Shown one piece after another: positions 6,582-11,542 of a DNA stretch of 12,926 nt (within the stretch, counting starts at the first letter, position 1; each line of letters opens with the position of its first letter). Both the position numbers and the translations under genes were made by a program. Under the pieces are notes generated by a model. The model was given only the letters and a program-made list of their open reading frames with translations. It ran no database searches and had not been told where the DNA came from. Origin of the DNA: Candidatus Bathyarchaeota archaeon (GTDB lineage Archaea; Thermoproteota; Bathyarchaeia; 40CM-2-53-6; RBG-13-38-9); contig JAOZGV010000079.1 of assembly GCA_026015225.1 (NCBI GenBank), positions 1 through 12,926 on the forward strand. The letters run 5' to 3'.

Positions 6582-6893
6582 ATGACCATAAAAATTTCCA
6601 TAGAATTAGATCGCGAAGACGATAGACATATAAATTGGAAAGTAAAAGGGGAGACGGATTTACAAAAAATAGAAGTTTCAGCAAAAGTAGGAACGGGCTA
6701 TGATTCAATGGAGTTAAACGAAGAAGCTGGAACCTCTATCGAAAAAAGCGGTACTATTATATGGAGCGGTAGTTGCGCATTCGAAGCCAAAGCGATAGGT
6801 AAGAGTGAGGGTAAAGAGGAGAAAGCATATGTTTCGGGAGAACTCGGCCTAAAAGAAAAATTTGTTAGTGAAAGTGATACAACTCCCCCATGA
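6582..6893 (+). CDS. Orphan hypothetical protein, 103 residues
   Basis: I do not recognise this protein. It is predicted soluble and beta-rich, with no signal peptide, membrane segment or cysteine cluster (one Cys). It begins MTIKISIELDREDDRHINWK, contains KIEVSAKVGTGYDSMELNEE, and ends in an acidic and basic tail KEKFVSESDTTPP. The start is set by AGGTGA at 6572-6577, a good archaeal ribosome binding site 4 nt before ATG 6582. The frame is open further upstream to 6420, but that part is low-complexity and lies over the antisense membrane-anchor remnant, so it is not coding. The gene sits alone between the two diverged direct repeats and is the only intact frame of useful length in the island. 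The alternation of strands (IWSGSCAFEAKAIGKS) would fit a small immunoglobulin-like or jelly-roll fold, but that is a guess. Confidence 0.65.
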   Translation: MTIKISIELDREDDRHINWKVKGETDLQKIEVSAKVGTGYDSMELNEEAGTSIEKSGTIIWSGSCAFEAKAIGKSEGKEEKAYVSGELGLKEKFVSESDTTPP

Positions 6894-6935
6894 ATGAATT
6901 CAATCTGTTCCACTTCAAACACAGACTTCTAGTAC

Positions 6936-7019
6936 AATTCCTAAGGGGGTATTTTTATGATTTTAATTTCTAACATACTCATTTTTTTAAAATTTACAAT
7001 AATTTCTTGCTAAACTTAG
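6936..7019 (+). repeat. Diverged ~80-nt direct repeat, copy B
   Basis: Partner of 6204-6283. Here the purine run AAGGGGGT (6943-6950) precedes ATG 6957 and a short hydrophobic frame MILISNILIFLKFTIISC (6957-7013). On the opposite strand the right-hand end encodes the last codons of the zinc-knuckle micro-ORF at 6994-7074. The two copies enclose the orphan gene and the membrane-anchor remnant. Confidence 0.5.
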
Positions 7020-7074
7020 CCATCCTAGTTCCACAAATTGGGCATTTCGCCGCGCGCGCGCTTATACTTGACAT
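6994..7074 (-). CDS. Possible 26-residue zinc-knuckle micro-ORF
   Basis: A minus-strand frame from ATG 7074 to TAA 6996-6994 reads MSSISARAAKCPICGTRM and then AKFSKKLL. CPICGT is a typical single zinc-ribbon knuckle; with only two cysteines it could bind metal only as a dimer or as part of a longer protein. It begins 22 nt after the rlmE stop codon, without a ribosome binding site, and its SARAA codons are the alternating CG run at 7051-7061. It may be the 3' end of a decayed zinc-ribbon gene rather than an expressed peptide. Confidence 0.25.
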   Translation of the reverse strand: MSSISARAAKCPICGTRMAKFSKKLL

Positions 7075-7082
7075 ATAAATAC

Positions 7083-7100
7083 ATAATATGCTGATATTAT
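7083..7100 (-). terminator. Hairpin at the 3' end of rlmE; right 13-bp repeat
   Basis: ATAATAT (7083-7089) and ATATTAT (7094-7100) form a perfect 7-bp inverted repeat around a 4-nt loop that covers the rlmE stop codon (7097-7099). On the minus strand it would end the housekeeping transcript, although no long T-run follows. Bases 7083-7095 are also the right copy of the 13-bp repeat found at 5965-5977. Confidence 0.4.
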
Positions 7101-7762
7101 TTCAATTTGATAAACTCATTTTCAAATTGATTTATACTATGTGAAGGTTGAAGATTTAAACCAATAAAAAAAATTTCTGAACTTTTTCGGGTGCTTGCAT
7201 CAGGCTTTATTCGCTTTGCCTTTTTAAAACTTCTCTTCACTTTTTTAAAAAAATCTTGAGACTCAGGGCTGTCAAATACTTTTACTAAAAAATTTCCATT
7301 TTTTTTCAATATTTTTTTTGCGATTTCTAAAGCTCTCTCTGCTAAATCTATTTGTCTGAAATTGTCTAAGCTTCGGGCCCCAGATACAGAAGGAGATAGA
7401 TCAGAAATTACAACATCAACTTTTCCATGAGCTTTTTCTAGAATTGTATCAAATATACAATCATCATTTACATCCATTTCTAAAGTTTCTATGTTTTCAT
7501 ATCTAAAAAAAGGGTTCAAAGGTTTTTTATCGATTCCAAGAATAAATCCTTCATCACCAACAAAATTCCTTGCAACTTGAATCCATCCCCCTGGCGAAGC
7601 ACCGAGATCCACTATTTTTTTACCCTGTTTTAAAAGATTACAATTCCTTGATATTTGGAGCAACTTGAATGCTGATCTACTTCTGTAGCCTCTTTCTTTA
7701 GCAAGTTTAAAATAATGATCTTTTCTGTGCTTTTGTAACCATAGAGAATTTTTCTTTCCCAT
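7097..7762 (-). CDS. rlmE: RlmE/FtsJ 23S rRNA 2'-O-methyltransferase
   Basis: SAM-dependent 2'-O-ribose methyltransferase of the RrmJ/FtsJ family, which methylates the A-loop uridine of 23S rRNA (U2552 in E. coli) during large-subunit maturation. It has 221 residues, close to the family norm. The SAM loop is VDLGASPGGW (51-60). The K-D-K-E catalytic tetrad is complete: K33 in SRSAFKLL, D121 in VISDLSP, K161 in FLVKVF and E196 in KSSEIFFIG. The ATG at 7762 is followed by a basic N-terminus (MGKKNSLWLQKHRKDHYFKL), as usual for archaeal members. It lies 34 nt after the rpc34-like gene, so the two are probably cotranscribed, and it is the last gene of the minus-strand housekeeping cluster. Confidence 0.94.
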   Translation of the reverse strand: MGKKNSLWLQKHRKDHYFKLAKERGYRSRSAFKLLQISRNCNLLKQGKKIVDLGASPGGWIQVARNFVGDEGFILGIDKKPLNPFFRYENIETLEMDVNDDCIFDTILEKAHGKVDVVISDLSPSVSGARSLDNFRQIDLAERALEIAKKILKKNGNFLVKVFDSPESQDFFKKVKRSFKKAKRIKPDASTRKSSEIFFIGLNLQPSHSINQFENEFIKLK

Positions 7763-7796
7763 TTTAAGGGCACATCTAGCTACTTGAATTAGAGTT

Positions 7797-8180
7797 TTAT
7801 TTATTTTCAGAAACGCTAATCTCTTGTTTTTTCTTCTCTAAATTTAAAAGCCATTCGGTTAATTTTAAGCATTTATCCGGAGATATAGAGCTAGCTTCAC
7901 TACATCTATTTTCCAAATCACAAGCTGCACATGGGACATTTAAAATCGAGTCGATTGTTGATAGTTTTCTTTTAGCAAAAACCCTATAAGTCCATCTTCC
8001 TTCATGAAGTTCCTTCTTTCTTTCTATTAGACCTTTTTTTTCAAGTCGTATGATAGTTCTTGACCCTTCTCTACTATCTGCATTCATTTTTTTCCATAAT
8101 TCAGACTGGAGAATTCCATCATTACCCATACTCATAATTAGGGTCAACATCTGATGTGCAGTATCGCTTTTTCTGGGCAT
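7797..8180 (-). CDS. RPC34-like winged-helix protein with four-Cys (Fe-S type) motif
   Basis: A 127-residue protein with an N-terminal winged helix (about 5-70: HQMLTLIMSMGNDGILQSEL, then RTIIRLEKKGLIERKK and a GRWTYRVF wing). Its C-terminal signature has cysteines at 84, 87, 93 and 104, in VPCAACDLENRCSE and ISPDKCLKLTEWL. The pattern C-x2-C-x5-C-x10-C with ISP..C....EWL matches the C-terminus of eukaryotic RNA polymerase III subunit RPC34/RPC39, where it binds a [4Fe-4S] cluster; orthologues are reported from TACK archaea. It is therefore likely a transcription factor acting with RNA polymerase, perhaps at stable-RNA promoters, though the archaeal role is not settled. ATG 8180 is preceded by GGTG at 8191-8188 (7-nt spacing), a good ribosome binding site. 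It may have its own promoter in the 94-bp gap after cysS. Confidence 0.82.
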   Translation of the reverse strand: MPRKSDTAHQMLTLIMSMGNDGILQSELWKKMNADSREGSRTIIRLEKKGLIERKKELHEGRWTYRVFAKRKLSTIDSILNVPCAACDLENRCSEASSISPDKCLKLTEWLLNLEKKKQEISVSENK

Positions 8181-8220
8181 TTAATCGCACCGTTAAGCAT
8201 CTTCAAATAAAAAAGCGACA

Positions 8221-8239
8221 TTAATAAATTTAAACATTC
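8221..8239 (-). promoter_or_regulatory. Candidate TATA element for rpc34-like - rlmE
   Basis: On the minus strand this reads GAATGTTTAAATTTATTAA, a TATA-like box about 42-55 nt before ATG 8180. A start site 25 nt downstream would leave a leader of roughly 25 nt, enough to include the GGTG ribosome binding site. Assigned by eye in an AT-rich spacer. Confidence 0.4.
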
Positions 8240-8274
8240 ATTGTATTTCCATTCAATATTTAATTGCTTAGTAG

Positions 8275-9672
8275 CTAATTGCGCTCATCTATATTGTCCT
8301 CAAGAGAAATCCCCATCTTATTTAATTTGTCTCTTATTTCATCTGATATTTTCCATTCCTTCCTTTTTCTAAGATATTCTCTAAGTTTAATGATGATCTT
8401 GATCAATTCGTTTACAATTTTTTCCTCAAATCTATTCCATTCTTTATATTCAAATAAACCTAATAGGGATCCAAAACGATCAAAAGACTCCAAAGCTAGC
8501 CGCAAAGTTCCTTTACAGGTGGTTTCATTAATTCGCTTATCCAATTCTTTGCCAAGCGATATTAATGCTGAAATTGCAAGCGGCGTATTAAAATCATTAT
8601 CCATAGCTGAGTAAAATTTATGTTCATATTCCTCAATTTTCTTTATTACCGCTTCATCCTCGGATTGTAAATCATCAGAGACTTTATCCAGAAGATCGTA
8701 AATTTTTTTATATATTCTATTCAGATTTCCTAGTGTTTCTCCTGCCTTTTTCAAGTTATCTTCTCTAAAGTCAATACTGCTTCGATAGTGGCTCTGAGCG
8801 AAAAATAACCTTAGAATCTCTGAATTGTATTTCTTAGCTATATCCCTAATGGTAATAAAATTTCCCAAAGATTTTGACATCTTTAGACCATTAACGTTTA
8901 CAATTCCAGTATGAATCCAGTATTTGACAAGCGGTTTCTTTCCTGTCATGGATTCCGCTTGAGCAATTTCAGCCTCATGATGAGGAAAAATGAGCTCAAG
9001 CGCACCACCATGAACGTCATATTGAGAGCCAAAATACGTTAGCGTAATCGCAGTATCTTCAATATGCCAACCAGGTCTGCCCTCACCCCATGGACTTTTC
9101 CATACTGGTTTTCCTTTTCTACTCTTCCACAGTGAGAAATCAATCTTATTTTTCTTCTTTGGATCTGGTTCAATTCTGTGTCTTTTTAGCTCATTTTTTG
9201 TTTGATGGGAAAGTTTTCCATAGTCTTTAAACTTTGAAACGTTAAAGTAGACATTTCCATCAACGACATATGCATATTCTTTTTTTATCAATTCATCTAT
9301 TTGGAATATTATTTCTTTAATATGTTCTGAGGCTTTTGCAAAAAGGTTGATACTTTTAATTCCTAGAAATGCTAAATCTTTGTAAAACTCTTGAGCAAAA
9401 TTATTCGCTAGTTCTAATGGATGTTGATTTGTTTCTCTAGCTCTTTTTATTATTTTATCATCAACGTCTGTAATATTCATTAAATAAAATAAGCTATATC
9501 CCTTGAATCTAAGATAGCGCACTATTATATCGTATGCAATATAAGTTCGTGCATGTCCTATATGCGATAGATCGTATACAGTGGGACCACATACAAATAA
9601 ATTGACTCTATTTCCATTTATAGGCTGGAACTCTTCAATTTTTCTCGATAATGTATTAAAAACCTTCAACAT
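8275..9672 (-). CDS. cysS: Cysteinyl-tRNA synthetase
   Basis: Class I aminoacyl-tRNA synthetase that charges tRNA-Cys. It has 465 residues from ATG 9672, normal length. Key motifs (numbered from the in-frame TTG 9690, six residues earlier) are FVCGPTVYDLSHIGHARTY with the HIGH signature at 43-46, GRPGWHIEDTAITLTYFG (204-221), HGGALELIFPHHEAEIAQ (227-244) and KMSKSLGNF (270-278). At the second zinc-ligand position the E. coli enzyme has Cys in HIECS, while here it is Asp in HIEDT. I recall this from an archaeal subgroup, so it is probably not a defect. The helical anticodon-binding region ends with a basic LREYLRKRKEWKISDEIRD. MLKVFNTLSRKIEEF is the typical N-terminus, so ATG 9672 is chosen. 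It follows the adenosine-specific kinase gene after a 52-nt gap. Confidence 0.95.
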   Translation of the reverse strand: MLKVFNTLSRKIEEFQPINGNRVNLFVCGPTVYDLSHIGHARTYIAYDIIVRYLRFKGYSLFYLMNITDVDDKIIKRARETNQHPLELANNFAQEFYKDLAFLGIKSINLFAKASEHIKEIIFQIDELIKKEYAYVVDGNVYFNVSKFKDYGKLSHQTKNELKRHRIEPDPKKKNKIDFSLWKSRKGKPVWKSPWGEGRPGWHIEDTAITLTYFGSQYDVHGGALELIFPHHEAEIAQAESMTGKKPLVKYWIHTGIVNVNGLKMSKSLGNFITIRDIAKKYNSEILRLFFAQSHYRSSIDFREDNLKKAGETLGNLNRIYKKIYDLLDKVSDDLQSEDEAVIKKIEEYEHKFYSAMDNDFNTPLAISALISLGKELDKRINETTCKGTLRLALESFDRFGSLLGLFEYKEWNRFEEKIVNELIKIIIKLREYLRKRKEWKISDEIRDKLNKMGISLEDNIDERN

Positions 9673-9724
9673 AACACATATTTCTCTCAAGAATTATTAA
9701 CAAATAGCTTAAATTTGAGGTTAA

Positions 9725-10207
9725 CTATAATTTGTAACCTATCTTTCTTAACAATCTCTTTCTATCCTCAATGTCGTTTTCTTCTTCTATTTTTTTTGTC
9801 TTTGATCCATCTACAACACCAAGAATAGATCGCCCCATCTCCGTCTCTGCCACAATAACTTGAACTGGATTTGCGGTTGCACAATAAATATTGCAAACTT
9901 CAGGGACGTCCTTTACAGCATTAAGAACATTAATGGGATATGCGTTTTTAATCATTATTATGAAACTATGTCCAGCTGCTAGATTTAAAGCGTGCTCAGA
10001 TGCGATTTTTTCCAATTTGGGATCGTTTCCAGAATGTCTTACGAGACAAGGGCCTGAAGATTCACAAAAAGCAAGCCCAAATGAAATATCAGGTACGCAA
10101 CTAACTAAGACTTCATGAACGTCCTCAACAGTCTTTATAAAATGACTTTGACCCATTATCATATTTGTATTTTCTGGAACTTTAATATCAACAACCTTTA
10201 TTTCCAT
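9725..10207 (-). CDS. Adenosine-specific kinase (PF04008 family)
   Basis: Member of the small archaeal family annotated as adenosine-specific kinase (PF04008); structures exist from Pyrobaculum and the biochemistry is limited. From ATG 10207 it has 160 residues, the family norm. It starts MEIKVVDIKVPENTNMIMGQ, then SHFIKTVEDVHEVLVS. The conserved FGLAFCESSGPCLVRHSGND, AAGHSFIIMIKNAYPINVLN, VCNIYCATANPVQVIVAETE and RSILGVVDG segments cover the rest. The frame is open upstream to a TTG at 10261 that would overlap the tfb stop, but family length and N-terminus support ATG 10207, 43 nt after tfb. The C-terminus is charged (KTKKIEEENDIEDRKRLLRK). Probably expressed from the gar1-tfb transcript. 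I am confident of the family, less so of the enzymatic activity. Confidence 0.9.
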   Translation of the reverse strand: MEIKVVDIKVPENTNMIMGQSHFIKTVEDVHEVLVSCVPDISFGLAFCESSGPCLVRHSGNDPKLEKIASEHALNLAAGHSFIIMIKNAYPINVLNAVKDVPEVCNIYCATANPVQVIVAETEMGRSILGVVDGSKTKKIEEENDIEDRKRLLRKIGYKL

Positions 10208-10250
10208 AGTGAAGCACTTGTACCAATTATACTTTATATCAACAAAGGCA

Positions 10251-11264
10251 TTAGATATCAACCTCGATCAATAGTTTTTCCAGTAATTCCTTGTATCGGT
10301 TTCTTATAGTAACTTCGGTTACATTTGCCACTTCAGCAATTTCCCTTTGTGTTTTTCTCTCATTTGCCAGAACCGTTGACAGATAAGTGGCTGCAGCCGC
10401 AATTCCAGTTGGGCCTCTTCCACTTGTTAACTTTAATTTCTTTGCGACTTCTAAGATTTTAATAGCCATACCTTCGGCTTTGCCTGAAATTATTAATTTA
10501 TTAGAGAATCTTGCTGCGTAATTTCTGCTAGTAGCTGGCGGTACGATGGTTCCCAACTCTCTTACCATGAACCTATAACTTCTTGCGATATCCTTTTTAT
10601 TTAAATTTGAAATTGCAGCAATCTCATCAAGAGTTCTTGGGATACCACATTGCCTACATGATAGATATATTGAAGCAGCGGTTACATTATGTATTGATCT
10701 TCCTCGAATAAGCCTCTTCTTTATAGCCCTTCGATATATAACTGAAGCAGTTTCAACTATATTCTTTGGAAGATTTAAGGCTGATGAAAATTTCCCCAAT
10801 TCGGATAAAGCCATGGCAAGGTTTCTTTCTGTTGCATCTGAAACACGAACTCTCCTTTGCCATTTTCTCAGGCTATATAACTCCATCCTCTGAGTCGAAG
10901 TTATTTTTCCACCTATCGATTTCCTATCATTCCAGTCTATGGTAGTCGATAAACCCTTATCATGTATAGTATATGTCATTGGGGCTCCAACACGTGTTCG
11001 TTTTGTTTTCTGCTCGTCGTCAAAAGCCCTCCACTCTGGCCTAGTATCTGCAATCTTTTCATCAATAACATAGCCACATTTTACACATACAATCTCTGCC
11101 AAGTCATAATCCCTCATTAAGTCAATACCACCGCATTCTGGGCAAATTCTTTTTTTATCTTCTGTAGAAACAGAATCATCTTCACTAGATTTTGATTTTC
11201 CCAGCAAAAATTCTTCACTCTCTTTAATCTTTTTCAGAAATAGAATAAAGTATTTCTCCAACAT
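10251..11264 (-). CDS. tfb: Transcription initiation factor B (TFB)
   Basis: Archaeal homologue of TFIIB; it bridges TBP-TATA and RNA polymerase and helps open the promoter. The longest form has 337 residues. The N-terminal zinc ribbon is C41-P-E-C44 ... C60-V-K-C63. The B-reader/linker region includes DTRPEWRAFDDEQKTKRTRV and GLSTTIDW. Two cyclin repeats follow: the first around SELGKFSSALNLPKNIVETA and IHNVTAASIYLSCRQCGIPR, the second around GMAIKILEVAKKLKLTSGR and GPTGIAAAATYLSTVLANER. It ends with a helix-turn-helix, REIAEVANVTEVTIRNRYKE, that contacts the BRE. ATG 11264 overlaps the end of gar1 by 41 nt in another frame. A TTG at 11207 behind a GAGTGA-like sequence would shorten the N-terminus by 19 residues and remove the overlap, so the start is uncertain. 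Confidence 0.96.
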   Translation of the reverse strand: MLEKYFILFLKKIKESEEFLLGKSKSSEDDSVSTEDKKRICPECGGIDLMRDYDLAEIVCVKCGYVIDEKIADTRPEWRAFDDEQKTKRTRVGAPMTYTIHDKGLSTTIDWNDRKSIGGKITSTQRMELYSLRKWQRRVRVSDATERNLAMALSELGKFSSALNLPKNIVETASVIYRRAIKKRLIRGRSIHNVTAASIYLSCRQCGIPRTLDEIAAISNLNKKDIARSYRFMVRELGTIVPPATSRNYAARFSNKLIISGKAEGMAIKILEVAKKLKLTSGRGPTGIAAAATYLSTVLANERKTQREIAEVANVTEVTIRNRYKELLEKLLIEVDI

Positions 11265-11475
11265 ACTTAGAGAAATCTTGGGTTTCTGGTTTTATAGTTG
11301 CATAAGGAGAAGATACCTTTCCTATAATATCTTTGATGGTGCCCACATAGAATAATTTTTTATTAAAGGTTTTAGTTCCAATTTTTGGAAAAGGATTGTC
11401 AGATTCCAGTATGACAATGAGGCTTTTGTTTTTAGTAGAATGAAGTACCTTACCCAGCCTCCTCAGGGCCATCAT
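11224..11475 (-). CDS. gar1: Gar1, H/ACA guide RNP protein
   Basis: Small beta-barrel subunit of the H/ACA RNP, which binds Cbf5 and supports substrate turnover in guide-RNA-directed pseudouridylation. It has 83 residues, in the family range. It shows the family pattern: LGKVLHSTKNKSLIVIL, FPKIGTKTFN, VGTIKDIIGKVSSPYATI (the G-x-V-x-DI-G-x-V-xx-PY core) and KYVGEILY. Two ATGs are adjacent (11475 and 11472). AGGGAG lies just upstream, 4 nt from the first and 7 nt from the second, so the second may be used. It overlaps tfb by 41 nt; gar1 next to tfb is a recurring archaeal arrangement. It is probably the first gene of the gar1-tfb-kinase-cysS transcript, with the TATA-like element at 11510-11527 and a dyad over its start. 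Confidence 0.92.
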   Translation of the reverse strand: MMALRRLGKVLHSTKNKSLIVILESDNPFPKIGTKTFNKKLFYVGTIKDIIGKVSSPYATIKPETQDFSKYVGEILYSISEKD

Positions 11476-11503
11476 TTCACTCCCTTAGATGGAGAGGTGA
11501 AAT
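11474..11503 (-). promoter_or_regulatory. gar1: Dyad over the gar1 ribosome binding site and start
   Basis: ATTTCAC (11474-11480) and GTGAAAT (11497-11503) are perfect 7-bp inverted arms. In RNA the stem can extend by four pairs (UCUC with GGGA) past one bulged C, giving 11 pairs around a 7-nt loop. The 3' arm includes the GGGAG ribosome binding site and the A and U of the first gar1 AUG. It could be a translational control hairpin if the transcript starts upstream of 11503, or a DNA operator if transcription starts inside the dyad. Confidence 0.4.
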
Positions 11504-11509
11504 TGAATG

Positions 11510-11527
11510 ATTATATATTAATATTTT
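11510..11527 (-). promoter_or_regulatory. Candidate TATA box for the gar1-tfb operon
   Basis: On the minus strand the sequence AAAATATTAATATATAAT lies 35-52 nt before the gar1 ATG in the 67-bp spacer behind the moeA-like gene. It is the best TATA-like stretch there. Expected transcription start is about 11485-11500. Assigned by eye; exact register unclear. Confidence 0.45.
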
Positions 11528-11542
11528 GGGGCACTATATCTA

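Noticed and set aside
6890..6973. 27-residue frame starting in an ATGA overlap with the orphan gene stop
   Set aside because: Aromatic-rich, no family likeness, runs into direct repeat B; the overlap alone is weak evidence.
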